A DNA stretch of 64,000 nt from Pleurodeles waltl (taxonomy: Eukaryota > Chordata > Amphibia > Caudata > Salamandridae): assembly GCF_031143425.1 (NCBI RefSeq), contig NC_090447.1, positions 849,467,760-849,531,759 of the forward strand. Direction: 5' to 3'. Made by a program: the position numbers and the translations under genes. Positions 21,790 through 34,303 of the stretch are shown here, piece after piece; position 1 is the first letter of the stretch, and each line of letters starts with the position of its first letter. A model generated the notes under the pieces. The model saw only the letters and a program-made list of their open reading frames with translations, searched no databases and was not told where the DNA came from.

Positions 21790-23270
21790 CTAACTACTAC
21801 TCCAAGGGTAGAGGAGGTCAACAACCACCTGCACTCACAGGAAAACCTCCGAACCAAACAATGACTTCCCTCTTCTATGTCAGTCACTCCAGTGGGGGGG
21901 GGAGCACCGTCACTCACCTACAAGGGTGACTTCTAAAAACAACAGACCAATAGACCTTTAATATTGCACAGAATGCATATTCTCTTTGAATCAAGTCCCC
22001 TCCCCTGCTAAGCCACCAAACAAAACGTCCGTCTATCAGCAAATCTCTTGCTGAAGGAAATTAACACCTTAGAACAGAATGGTGCGGTGGAGGAGGTTCC
22101 TTATCACCAAAAAGGGATTGAAACTTATTCCTGATACCTGTACTAGTTCAAAACAAGGCACCAGAAGAAGATTTTAGATTCTTGATCTCACAATGCTGAA
22201 CAAATACACAAAAAAAGAGAAAATCAGAATACCTGCATTACACCAGCTCTATCCTCAATTACATCAAAACGATTGGATGTGTGCAGAAGATCTGTAGGAA
22301 GCCTAAAATAATATTCTAAAATAATATTCTGAAAGAAAAGAAGCAACGAAAATTCCTCAGCTTCATAGGTACACCGCTTTTCCAATACGAAGTTTGGGAA
22401 TGTGGACTAAAGTCAAACCCTCAAACATTTGCAAAATGAGGGAGAGCAAACCAGAAGAGACAAACAATATTTATCTATCCTTACCTAGATGACTGGCTAA
22501 TAAAAGGCACATCATCAGAGGAAGCTTTGAGAAACTTTCAAATACGCACCTTTTCCAGTTTAGAGCCTCAGGTCGACCTTAAAAAATCAACAACATACCC
22601 AGTGCAGAAGATGCACTACCTTGGTGCGATCCTGGATACCCAATCTGCAACAGCGTATCCTTCGGAGGAGAGGCTATCCTCTAGCCATCTGAAATGCCTC
22701 AATCTTCTGCAAACTCCTCCACCAACGGCACAACAGATATCATCTCTCCTAAGATTGATTGTGTCTCTCATTTGACAGGTTCCTCATACCAGGCATCACG
22801 TGTGACCACTATAACAGTGCCTAGAAGACCAGAAAAGACTGACTTTGTCACAGTCAGCAATCCAATCACTTCCATGGTGGAAACAGCCAAAAAACCTACT
22901 GGAAGGGATCTCATTATATCAGGACCTCCCAGTTCAAATTCTAGCGACAGATGCTTTTCTCCAAGAACAGGGAGCTCACATGGGCCATCTAAAGGCTCAC
23001 AGGACATAGCTGAAATATTTTCTTCCTTGCTTCGCAATGGATTCCCTTTATTGTTGAGATGGACAATACAGCAACAATGTATTAACTGAACAAGCAGGGA
23101 AGAACTCCTTCCAGACCACTACCTCTCAAATCTCAAGCCATATGGAAATAGCTAATAGAATGAAATCTGAACATCATAGCCGTTCATTTACCAGACAGAC
23201 AAAATGCGGAGGGAGACTCCCTCAATCACACATTCCAAGAAAACCACCATTGGGTCATGGACATCAATTT
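21790..23270 (+). pseudogene. DIRS-like retrotransposon RT-RNase H (5' part)
   Basis: Pieces of a DIRS-type reverse transcriptase in several frames: QNDWMCAEDL near 22265, RKFLSFIGTPLFQYEVW near 22350, and the catalytic box IYPYLDDWLIKGTSSEEA (22476-22525). It continues with KKSTTYPVQKMHYLGAILDT and AYPSEERLSSSHL to about 22690, then RNase H-like ATDAFLQEQGAHMGHLKAH (22950) and HHWVMDINL (23255). YLDDWL followed by the 'LGAILDT...AYPSEERL' block is typical of vertebrate DIRS elements. The frame breaks repeatedly. Homology stops near 23270 and resumes near 26395, so about 3.1 kb has been inserted. Confidence 0.72.
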
Positions 23271-23756
23271 GGGGTTGCAGTTACGACTACTGTCTTCACC
23301 TTTGTTTGCCCCTGCTAGAGACTCTGCAACACTTGGCTCAGACATCATGTCAGAAGGTAAGAGTAAACAGATTTCTGAGAGAAACTTGTATTTTGGCTGT
23401 AGAGGTGCATGGATTTAAAGCACTGTCTCAGCAGAAGGTGTGGGTCCCTCCCAGTTAAGACTGTGGTGTGGGGCTCCCTTTAAGTGAGGCCCACTATCAC
23501 ATCAGCACAAAGAGAGCTGTTCCGGCTCTCCATGAATCAGACTCTGTTTCGCTTTTTCGGCTACAAGAGTTTCAAGAGCTGAGCAGAGCTTTAGAAGGGC
23601 AGTGAAATCCAAATTCCTACAGGCCTCCTTGGAGCCCTCTGACATTCTGTAGCCTGTTTTGCACACTTGAGTGTGGCTGGAGCAAACTGACTTCCAGATC
23701 CTGCAGCTATGTGTCTGTGAGACCCCAGGCTGATTTCTCCACAAGCACCACCAACT

Positions 23757-23787
23757 TTATTATTATTATTATTATTATTATATTATA
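23757..23787. repeat. (TTA)n microsatellite
   Basis: About ten TTA/TAT trinucleotides in a row, with one interruption near the end. Confidence 0.95.
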
Positions 23788-25519
23788 TGGTGCTTGTGTG
23801 AGGGTTGACGTTCTGTTGCCCCTGTTTACATGCTTTTTTTGCTGTCTTTTGTATTACAGCCTGCACGCTGTTTTCCATGATCTATGTAGTATCATGAACA
23901 TGCACTATTGCTTTCCCTGTTGTAACTATTCTGTGTGAGGGAAATTGTCACATCTTGCTTTAGTGTTGTATCAGTTTTATAAATGAATATGCACTTCTGT
24001 TATTCTGTACTATATCTCTTGTGTGGAAAGTAGGTCATTCCATACCTGCTATGTGATAGAGGCTTGCACTGCTACATCCCTTGTAGCATATAGATATGGC
24101 AGTCAAACCCAACATCACCAAGGTACCTTCCAATGGAATGCCCTACCTATCCATCCAGACTAGAACCGGATCATTGCAAATTCAGGAGCTCTCTAAATAC
24201 CTTCCTTTTCTCCCTGGTATTCAGATAATTTAATTGCCTGGAACATTCTCCTCAATCTCATCCTCCTATTGATCAGATGCTTAAGACTGGTTCCCCACTT
24301 CTGGAGTTATATGTACATTCAAGGGTTTACCCTTATCATTACATGTTCTGAGGTCCTATTTGGTAGTGTGCAGCGTGGTACAAATTAGCCTGAGTTTTTG
24401 TGCTACAGTCTGAACAGCATTTTCCTTGCTGTACCAGGGACTCTTGCACTGCTGCATCACAAGCTGTATCTGTTTAGAATACATGAGGCCTTCAAAACTG
24501 CTTTATGTGCTATACCTTTGTGTGTTGGCAGTGTGCATTATTACTTTCTATCCTGTACCTGTTTGGCACGTGTGAGGCTTGCACAGCTGATTTCTTTGCC
24601 TTATATGTTTTGTGTGAAGTTGGGTTTCACATTTTCTGTCCAGGTGATCTCCCCTAAAGTTCCTTTATTTAAGGGGTGCATTGATTTACATTTCTGTGAA
24701 ATGAGGAGCACACCATGCTGCTAATTTAGGTGTACAGTAATACTAACATCCATTTACAGTGTACCATACTTTCACTATTACCACAGGACACGTTGATGTC
24801 AAACGGTTATCAGTTTTTCCTTAGGTCTTAACCATATTGCTCAATCCCTTATAAATATCATTGGGGTTAGTACCAGCAGGAAGATAGTGCCACATGAAGG
24901 GTGGCACAGTGACTCTATAGGGAGCCCCCCTCAGCTTTCGTTATGCCACAGCACAGAGTATTGTTAGTTTGTTTCTGAGTACTGGGATTCTGAGAGAGTT
25001 AGATTTTAGTTTTGCTTTAGGTAATACTTCGAAAAGCAGTGAAATGACAGGCCATAGGTTCAGACAAGAAACAACACAAATAGCGTGTGTCACAGAGACG
25101 TGTCTGTGTGTGTTCACCAGGAACCAATGTGTTCCTGTCTCCCTCTGCCACTTATTTGCAGCAATTGATCTCTGATCCCATGGAGGGCCAGCTGAACCCT
25201 TCTGCTTGCTCGTGGACAAACTTAAGTTATGTCTTAGTCAAAGTCCCATTCACATTGGTTTAACTTTAAGAGATTGCGCCCAGGCATGTAAGGCTGTGTC
25301 TGGAAAACTGAAGATTATGTCTGGGCATTTGAAACTGAACTTGGCATTGTGGTGCTGTGCTGCTTCACTGTGATAACTTGTGTCTTTGGCTATCACGGTT
25401 GTACCTCTGGCATACCATGACAGCACTGTGCATTATTTATGGGTTGAAACTTGGGTTAGATATACTAAGAACTGGTTGTAGAGTAATAGTTTCAATTTGT
25501 GACTAGTATTTTTGCAATC

Positions 25520-26120
25520 ATTTTGATGTATTGCTAACTGACCAGTATATTAATAGGTCAGTTCGCAAATGACTGATGCTTAGTGAGTTGTAATTCGACT
25601 TACCTCATGAATATTAAAAAGGTATGTTTCAAATTGAGATTCACTGGGAATCGTAGCCTTCACAGAGATGTTGGCTGCTGCAGTCAGCAGACCACCATGA
25701 CTGTGATTGCATTTAAATAAAGCACCTGTTTTAAAAAAAAAAATTGAACCTATTTTCCATAAAGGAAATTGGAATGTGTTGAAAAATAAATTAAAACTGT
25801 AACTTTTATTTTTTAAGAGTAAGCAGTGGTCCCATACTCTTAAAAGTGTTTTTATCCACATTCACAAAAAGGGAGGGGTCCCTTGGGACCTCTTCCCATT
25901 TACTAATGGCTTGGCACCTCCTTTAAGGAGGTGGTAAAAGATTACTGTTTTGTGATCAAAGTTTGGTCACAAAACTTTAATACATGCCACTGGGATTCAG
26001 TATTTGGAAGGGACACTATAAACATGTCCCTTCCAAATACTGAATTGGTATTGTGTCGCAAACCCAAATTGCGATTCTGCAACTTTTTGCTGATTCACAT
26101 TTTTGTTTGTGTATAAGAGT
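25520..26120. repeat. Palindrome-rich repeat, MITE-like
   Basis: The sequence holds several inverted blocks, notably a near-exact hairpin at 25995-26045 with two 21-bp arms (ATTCAGTATTTGGAAGGGACA) and a 9-bp loop. It also has TTTGTGATCAAAGTTTGGTCACAAA-type inversion near 25950 and GGAGGGGTCCCTTGGGACC near 25872. No terminal duplication was established. Confidence 0.5.
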
Positions 26121-26394
26121 ACATATTTCCAAAATGCTTCCTACATCTAACCTTTAGAGTTTTATCTGCTTTGGTATCTTTTCTGTTTTTTGTGTAGTTT
26201 GCTTTTATTGTAGGCTTTTAAAGTTAATCTATTTCGCTTCATGGATTTTTATCAGTGTTAAAGGTAGTTTGAGACGCCCTATGGTGTCATGTGGGTGGGA
26301 CAAAGAGTGTGATGTCACTTCTGCCACCCCTACTATTTTGGTGAATCAACATTCATGAACTTAGATCTAAACAATGAAGTCTTAGAAACCTATT

Positions 26395-28270
26395 TTCAAG
26401 ATTGAGGCTATCCCCAAATTGAATTGTTTACAGGCACAAGAAACAAGAAGTGTCCAGATTACGCCTCCAGTGTCTGCTAATCATGGTCAAAAGGAAATGC
26501 CCCTTTGATAGACTAGTCTGAGAAATTTCTCCTCACATTTCCTCCATTACTGCTGAAACCAACAGTTCTAATCAAGCAACACTAATCTAGGACCAGAATG
26601 ATAATGACAGCACCCTAAGGTCCTCGCAAATGGTGGTTTAGAGACCTTCTCCACTAGTCCAAACTTCCACACAAAAGCATGCTATGCAGACAGGATCTCC
26701 AGTACAAGTTCAGAGACAAAATCCTCCATCCCAGCCTTCTATCAATGAACGTACCACATGGCTTCTAATTCCTGCAGTAAGGTCATCTAAACCTGTGCCC
26801 CCTTGGATACTCCATCGGCCACAACCTACTACAACCATTCTATCCCATAGTATTGTATACAATTATACGCAAGCATGGTTTTTGTTTTTTGTTTTTGTTT
26901 CTTTCTCATGGTTAACAGCCTTAATGTTATATAAACTATATGTTTGTACATTAATATGCTTTTTAAACAAATAAGGAAAACTCCACTACAATATTTTCTG
27001 AAAAATGTGTAATTTATCATTACCCGCAGCAATGTTAGTTGGAACAACTGAACTGTATGTTGTATTTTATCACTCAAAGTCAAAGTTTGTGAAAATCAAT
27101 AAACAAACGTAAAAATAAAAAGGTAATCTAAACCTGTTGCAGAACAGCATGGACATTCTGTAGAGACCAGACCCCTTTCCACATAACATCCTATGCCTTC
27201 AAGTGGAAACAGTTTTGCATGTGAAATTAGGTCATTTAGAACAGTCACAATCCTTCCCTGTGTCAGGAAAATGTGGTGGTCCTTTCTTTCCTTTATTTGA
27301 CAAGGTCTGGTCTATGATTCCGGTCTCTCAAAGTACACCGTGCAACAATAACTGCTTACAAGAAATATCCTTCACTAGCCATTCTTTAGAATACCTATAA
27401 TTAAGGATTTCTTAGAAGCTATGAGAAAGGCTTTTCCTCCCATTAAGCATTTGCAAACATAACGTATTACTATCTAAATTAATTGGCACCCCTTTGAACT
27501 CATCCAAAAGGCCTCTTTACAGCATACTACTTGGAAGGCTGCCTTCCTGGTAGCCATCACCTCTGCTCATAGAGTCAGTGAAATACAGGCATTATGCAGT
27601 ACACAACACTACACAGTGTTCGTTACAATGAAGTAGTATTAAAAACCCACGCCAACTTTCTTCCTAAGGTGGTTTCAGAGTGTAATACTAAACTAACATT
27701 TTCTCTGCCTACATTCCTTCCAAATCCCTCAACTTAGCAGAAAAAAGTTCAGCATTTGGTGGATGTCAAAACAGTCTAAAAATGTTATCTAGATAAAACG
27801 AAAGAATAAAGATAATTATACCATCTAGTCATTAATTATGATCCTGAAAGAACAGGTCTATCCTCAACAAAGCATCCATTTCTAGATGGGTAGTATCTGG
27901 TGTATTGCTTTCACACCAGTTAGCTAAAAATCTTCTTACTTGTAGACCTAAAGGGCATTCCACACAAAGGAAAGCTACTTCCATAGCCATTCTTAGAAAC
28001 ATATCCTTTTGAGAGAATTGTAAGGCCATCTGTTCACGACTTCAGTAGACATTACTGTTTGGATTCAGTCTCCACAGCAGATACTCAAGTAGAGTGCGTT
28101 TCTTTGAGGAATCTTATTGGGTGATTGTTGAGACATTTTTATTCTTGTTGCTCATTTTGTGGTATGGGCTTAATATTCTATTTACTGGTTATGACTATTA
28201 GTGAAGATCCCTGGAAAATAAAGAAAGTTACTTACCTGTAATCCTAGTTCACTTCCAGGTGAATCCTCAT
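26395..28270 (+). pseudogene. DIRS-like tyrosine recombinase region (3' part)
   Basis: Downstream half of the DIRS-like element whose RT lies at 21790-23270. Near 26630 the frame gives WFRDLLHLSKLPYKS and KFRDKILHPSLLS, the RT-recombinase boundary seen in DIRS elements. Near 27535 it gives WKAAFLVAITSAHRVSEIQAL, a conserved tyrosine recombinase segment that contains the first catalytic Arg. Further pieces (SISRWVVSG..., LLTCRPKGHSTQRKATSIAI, near 27870-28000) fit the domain in shifted frames. Many stops mean it is dead. The sequence AAAGTTACTTACCTGTAAT at 28227-28245 resembles the inverted-repeat ends of such elements. A short L1 tail interrupts it at 26797-27119. Confidence 0.65.
26797..27119 (+). 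mobile_element. 5'-truncated L1 3' tail with 18-bp target duplication
   Basis: The insertion is flanked by AAGGTCATCTAAACCTGT (26779-26796) and AAGGTAATCTAAACCTGT (27120-27137), 17 of 18 identical, as expected after L1 target-primed reverse transcription. The inserted DNA ends in TGTGAAAATCAATAAACAAA and an A-rich tail (GTAAAAATAAAA), with a polyadenylation-like AATAAA. It is non-coding. Confidence 0.75.
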
Positions 28271-29851
28271 CATAGATATAAGCAACCCTCTACCTCCTGG
28301 ATGAGAATATGTTGGACTATTTTCATCTTTCACCCAGGATTGTCTGTGTTTTCATAAAAATGATCTGACCTAATTGTTGCCTGTTGGGCATGATAGGACA
28401 TAGAGTGTATTGCAAGGTTCTTAAAAGCATAGTGGTAATTTTTCTTATCCTCTACATTGCAGCCTGTTGGCGAACAGTAAGCCAGCAGCAGGGTAGCGAA
28501 GCCTCATTATTCCAAAACAAAAACAAATTCCTCTTCATTTCATTTTCACGAAGTAGAAAAGTGAACTGCGGCTCAAATGCACAGAGCTTCCTTATATTGA
28601 TTATGTTCAGACAACAAAAAATATACAGCCCAACACGTTTTTAAGTACTCGCTCCTTGTTCACGGGGCAGATTTTGTCTTTTATGTTTACCTTAAATAAC
28701 CCTCGTAATCGCCACCAATCAATAAAAGTGTGAAAGGACTAACAAAGAACACCCATTGCTTGGGAAAGTGCCAGTAATTTTTAGGGTCAAGCGCGCGCAG
28801 GTGCTCCGGCCCCTGTTGTATTCTATCTGTGGGCCCTTGCCCACTGCACACCCATCACTTTAGTTGGTTCCTGGGGTTTCCTTTTAAAATTTGCTTAATT
28901 TCATTAGTGACAGGCTTTCATACGTCATGCCTTTTCTGGTGTTTAGCCCTCCTCGTCAGCACCGGTAAACCACTGAAAACATATGAGGCCCCATGTTCTC
29001 TTCATAGTTTCTAGACTACTTTTTCTTTTCATTTTCTATGCAGCGCGATCCTGCTGGGCAGTAGTCGATCACTTTGCATGACTACGAGTTTATTTCTATT
29101 GTATCCAACACTGCTTGGAGATTTCAAGGTTTTACACAGAGCCATCAAGCTCGTTTTAAAAAAAACATGTTTTTTTGAAAATGTCCCTGTCCCCCTCCAC
29201 AACCCCACCTGCCCTCCCCTTGTTATGCGATGGGAATGCAAAGTGTAAGGTAAACAACTTGACAGCTATTTCATAGCGTGTGTTGTGAAATTCACCTAGC
29301 ACAATTAAACTTGGACTTCTCGAGGGAATTAAGAATAAATTATAGAAGTCGCTTTGCTCTCTGAGGGTGGAGCGATGTGGAATAGAAACAAACAGGCTCT
29401 TTCACAAAATGCCACACTTGCACTACCCCTTGCTTGATAGTTTATCACGCTTTAATGTGCCCTACAAAAAGGCGTTCAAATGGTGCACTCTCTCCACTAA
29501 TGGCCATTTGGACGTCCCGCAACAGTTTGTTATTTCATACAATTGAAATGTGACACAGTTCCAGTTTGGAAGGGTTGACCAACGATTTTATATTCATCTC
29601 ACCCTGTTATGATTAAAAGATTAAGGGCACTATTCGGTGGGGCTTTTCTCCCATTTGTAGCAAAACTGCTTAGCGATAAGCTTACAGGTACTGCCATTAA
29701 AGCCCGAATGTACTTCTCTTTTGGTACTGCATCTTGAGGACCTCTGCATGCTCCACGGTGATAAAATATTAAATGAGACTGCTAGGATACAGCTAGGAAA
29801 CAATCGCAAACCAACCTGCCTATCATTTTGTGTCACAACGTACGTGTGCAC
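28271..29851. other. Non-coding stretch, possible Penelope-like remnant
   Basis: No gene is supported. Near 28625-28675 the words CAACACGTTTTTAAGTACTC and CTTGTTCACGGGGCAGATTT recall the terminal region of Penelope-like elements, but this is weak. 28800-29250 looks like a dispersed repeat with no terminal features that I could define. Confidence 0.3.
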
Positions 29852-30192
29852 CAGTGCTTAATTTGTAAATAAAGAGTTGCCCGTGCTGAAAGCCCTTCTC
29901 TTAAACACGAGACTGCTGTAATTAAACCTGCCAGCACTGAATACTGAGGCAGCGTAATCCTGAAGCCATCTAGGGCCTCTTCAATCCATTTACGGCCACC
30001 CCTGCGACTTCAGCCCATGCTGCAGCTTTCTACTTTCTCCCTTTATGACGCTTTTTAGTTTTGTCTTCTTCTGTCTTTACCATATGTGTCTTTTGCTCGC
30101 AGCAAATGCTTGAGGCATAAGAATAAGCCCCGGCCCTCACAAAAAAGTGCAGGTGCTCAGCACCGGAAACAACAATCACAAATTAAGCACTG
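29852..30192. mobile_element. hAT-type non-autonomous element, exact 8-bp duplication
   Basis: The ends are CAGTGCTTAATTTGT at 29852-29866 and its exact reverse complement ACAAATTAAGCACTG at 30178-30192. The flanking 8 bp are GTGTGCAC on both sides (29844-29851 and 30193-30200). A CAG start with an 8-bp duplication is the hAT signature. The 341-bp interior has no transposase. The right subterminal region includes GTGCAGGTGCTCAGCACCGG. Confidence 0.85.
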
Positions 30193-30200
30193 GTGTGCAC

Positions 30201-32289
30201 ACACTAGAATCACTTTGATAAAAAAATGCAATTATTCCTATATTTCAGTTTCAGAATTGAGCAACCTCTGTTTTCTGACCAACAAATGAGGCATTTTCAT
30301 TAACTTTTCATGCTAAAGTGAACTTTAGCTGTTGTAATCTGTTTTGACAGTTTGAGTTCATAGCACGCAGAGGTGTCATGTCATCAGTCCTGACACTCAA
30401 ATAGCTAATTGCCTTGAGTGTAATTACCTTCTCACTAGAAGAGGACTGTGACATTTCCAAACTTATACATATGCATGAATGAAGTAACCAGTACTCCACC
30501 AATGGAGAATATTTTTTAAAACAAATGAAAATTATTAAAGTGACCATGGCAAATGACTACGGGAAATAGGGTCTCAGTTTGCTCTAATGATAAGAGCTGA
30601 GAACATCGTCAGCCTGTTGTTACATTTTGACAACTGACACTTTTAATGGATATTGCTTGCCCTCGGCCGACGCTAACCAGTCTGTGCTTTGTACTGCAAA
30701 AATGGTTGCAAAGCATTTGTTGATTTCTTTGCGAACTGCAGATAGATAGGAAGGTCCCTTTGCTGCCTCTTGGTCGCGCCTTATGCTAGCTGTTTAGAAG
30801 GGATCACAACTACTTTGCAGTTAGTTGCTTTGTGCATTGCGAATTCTCACTTTACGGTTGCAAGTCCGTAGTAGGTACAGGTGAGGTTTCCATGTTTGTA
30901 TTACACAAAGGTTTCTGTTGACCTGCTAGCTCGGCGACTTAGAACCTTTACGTATATGCCCTCTTCTTATCTCCATGGACAAACTATAGTTATACATAGT
31001 TTATATATAGGTTTCCTTGGATACCTTTGTCTTTAACAATTTGTTTCAGCTGCTCATTTGTTTACAGCGTTCCTGAGACAAGCCACTTCAAATCAAAGTT
31101 TAATAGTCAGATCTCTTTATATTTCAGTAAGCTTTATCTCGGACACTTCAAATGCGTTTTGTACAATAAAAGATTTATTTTTTAAAGTAGAGCAGATTCC
31201 TTTTCCAAACAAATGCCTTCTTATATTGAGGTTGACATCATTTGGAAGGCCTTACACTGTTCTTGAGTTCAGGATTAAAGGCACGGTTTGTGGGAAAGGT
31301 TTGGTTCTATGTTTAGGCACAATTAGCTTCTAAAAGGGAGAAGAAGTTCATGGTGCCTCAAACGGATACTCGCTAGCCAAGATACAAATCCATAGTGTTG
31401 CTATCTTAATTAATTAAGATACTGCTGCGCAACATGTAAAAAAACCATAAACATAGACAAAGTCAATAGATATTCCATAGGCGAAACCTATTGGCATTGC
31501 TAATGCTGGTTTCCATACATGTTTATTTGCTAGTCAGGAATTGTTTCTATTAATTCTTCTGGGGTGACCAATTTAGAAAAGTCGAATTATGAATTTACAA
31601 CGCCAATAGCTCTAGCTCAAGCAAAAACTCGTTTGCTAAAATATATATAACACAGGAATAACAAAGGCAATATCACATCGATTTTTTTTAATAAAATTAT
31701 GCTAACTCATTTAGTTTCTTTATAACCACCAGTTACTCTACTAATTTATTTAGTTTATTTTACAGCATCATAAGTCCAAATGTGACCCAAGCGGGCGACC
31801 AGACTTCATATTACAAACTGTTTCAACACCATGAAATTTTGCAGTGCTATCAAAATCGGTCCCTCTGCATTCACTAAATATCATCAATCTATGCTTCACA
31901 AGTAGGCTGATTACAATTGATACAAAATCAATATATATAACTTCATAATTAAGCCCAAGTGGGCTAAGTAGTTTGCTAACCTATACTCAAAATAATAAAT
32001 TGCACCATACCATTTATCTTTTTATGTGTTAAAATGACTAGGCTCATGGCCCGAGCAAACCAGATAAAAATGGCTCCTTTACTTTACCTCTCCTGTTTGT
32101 TTTGTTTTTTTTGTCCTTTGCTGGCTCAAATCGTCCTGTAAAAATTAAAAAAACAAAATCACTAATCAAATTCCTATAAAAATATAAAAACACCAACAAC
32201 CAAACCTGTCATTTTAAAAACAACTTCGAAGAAAAAAACAAATAAAGAAAAATTGGACATCCAATAAATACTCTGTTACTCATTACATC
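30201..32289. other. AT-rich stretch, no gene seen
   Basis: No reading frame here resembles a known protein. The DNA is AT-rich with short runs such as ATTTTTTTTAATAAAATTATG near 31681 and several purine-rich tracts. Confidence 0.4.
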
Positions 32290-32715
32290 ATAATCTACAC
32301 AACCGAGCAAGAGGGGGAGAGAAGGAGACGGGAGAGCGATTCTAGGGGAGACATGATGGCCTCGTAGCGCTGCGGCCGTGAGCTTCCGGTTTTCCAGCCG
32401 ACGCGCGTTTGGAGATGCCGGCGCTGTGCGCAAACGCCTGGGACGCCTCAGATGTGCCTACCCCGCGGTCCTAGCCCCGGGCGCGTTGCAGGGCGGCACA
32501 GGGAAGCGAAGAACGCCACAGAGAGAATCAGTGCTTTGGGCAATAAGCCCTGGACAGACGCTGCAAGGGTTTTTCAGCAGGGTAGACGCGGGCTGGCTCT
32601 CTGCCACTGCCTGGGGGCCCCTGTTTCCATGGCTTTTTTCTGGAGGAGTGAGGTAGTGAGCAGAACCCAGCTTTGGGCCAAAACTTCGGCTTGCACGGTA
32701 GGAGAGGATTTGTAC

Positions 32716-33982
32716 ATGACGCCAGTGAAGTTAAGGGCCCCGGGAGTCAGCAGTGGCCCATCACTGGCGTCAAAGCAGCAGCAGCATTTTTTTAATGGGG
32801 GTAGTGGGTCCCCTTGTGAGGGTTCTGTTGGAGCTGCAAAAGTACTTGGTCAGGAAGGGCTTTGTAAGAGAAGAAAGAAGGGGGCCATAAAAACTAAAAA
32901 AGAGTGCTCTTTGGTTCACCCGCAGTTAGAGGCAAAACTGGCGCGCAGGCACTGCAGTAAACCGGGTGACCCTCGCAAGATTTCTAGAATTCAAGGACAC
33001 CTATCAGGAACAGGTAGTCTGGTCTCCCCCCTTATGCCCTTTTTTGAAAGGACTACACGCGGCTCTGAAATGCAGTCCTTACAGAGTTCTGAATTATCTT
33101 CTCCCTACCCGGTCTCTCTTGCTCCTCTTTCTGGGGAGATGGCAGACGACGAAGAGGTAACACATCTTTCCCCGGTAGAGTATGGTGGCGCTCAGGGCTC
33201 CACATTGATTAAAGTAGTGGAAATGGGTCCACTTCCCCAGGATTCCGCCATGCAAAACCTGTTGATATCATTATCAGAGAAGATTAGGGGCAAATTTGAA
33301 AAATAACCAGACAACAATTAGAGAATCTTGTGCTGCATTGGAATGTAAACTTAATGCGCTGGCGGAGAGGATGAGTAAGCTGGAGACGGCCGTTTCGGCG
33401 CAGGAGGCCCGAGTGCTCTCTAAATCCCAAGATATTTCCCAGTTGACACGGAAGGGCGAGATGCTTCAGGAAAAGCTGGAATCTTTGGAGAATGGTTTAC
33501 GAAGGAATAACCTTAGGTTATTGAATGTTCCCGAAGGGCTGGAAGGGGATAACATTAAAGATTATGTAATGATGCTGTTTAAGAAATTTTTTCCTTCTAT
33601 GGACCATTTAAAGATGGAAGAAGATATCCAGAGAATTCATCGTGATCCCTTTAGGAGAAAGCCCGATAGGAAGTCTCCGAGGAAAATTCTTGTTAACTTT
33701 GGTACTTATACCATTAAGGAGAAAATACTATCAGAGGCCCTAAAGGCGGGCAGTTTCTCAATGGGTGATTGGTCGTTTAAGATACGCTCAGACCTTTCTA
33801 GGGCAACGCTTGACAGGCAATGGGAGTTGGGGAAGTACATGCAGGAGCTCAGGTCTTTTGGTGCTACGGTTCAAATGAGATTTCCTGCATTTTTTAAGAT
33901 TACGTGGAACAATACTATGTTCATTCTCAGAGACCCTGCAGAAGTTCAGGCTTTCCTTGATAAGATGAAGTCTTCAGGTTGA
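32716..33982 (+). pseudogene. L1 ORF1 (RNA-binding chaperone), one frameshift
   Basis: L1 ORF1 proteins form trimers, bind element RNA and travel with ORF2. The first segment, from an ATG at 32716, is Ser/Gly/Lys-rich and stays open to 33306. The second segment (33296-33982) overlaps it in another frame near an A-run, and the homologous protein appears to continue across, so one small indel broke the gene. The second segment has a coiled-coil heptad region (LECKLNALAERMSKLETAV and on to LEKSL-like positions), then the RRM-type signature ENGLRRNNLRLLNVPEGLEG, then a C-terminal domain with FKIRSDLSRATL. The order coiled coil, RRM, CTD is that of the Transposase_22 family. The start codon is a guess. 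Confidence 0.72.
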
Positions 33983-34303
33983 TGGCTTGCTCTTTCTGTT
34001 TTCTTTTTTGTCAAGTCGGCCGGAAACCAAGCTCAAATGGGTGGTTGTATTCACCTAATTAGAAGGCATGGGAGGGTTCCCCGTTGGGGGTGGGTGGTTG
34101 AGGTTCATGGGGTTTGTTGGTTGGTGGGTTGTTATCACTGGGAATGTGGTGTGGGGGGGGCTTGGGGATTATGCATTTATTTTTAAAAGTCCTCAAGAAT
34201 GTGGCAAGTGTGAGGGATCTTGTGTTATTTTTCATGTTTATAATTTTTCTTTTTTTCTTCTGGTCTCCTTTTTGATTGATGGCTAGTCGAAGCAAGGTGT
34301 TTG

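Larger units (their letters stand above)
23275..26390. other. ~3.1-kb unclassified insertion within DIRS element
   Basis: No gene is supported. The stretch carries a (TTA)n tract, several repeat-like blocks, a palindrome-bearing segment (25520-26120), and low-complexity T- and A-runs. I could not identify its family or termini; it may be more than one insertion. Confidence 0.4.
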
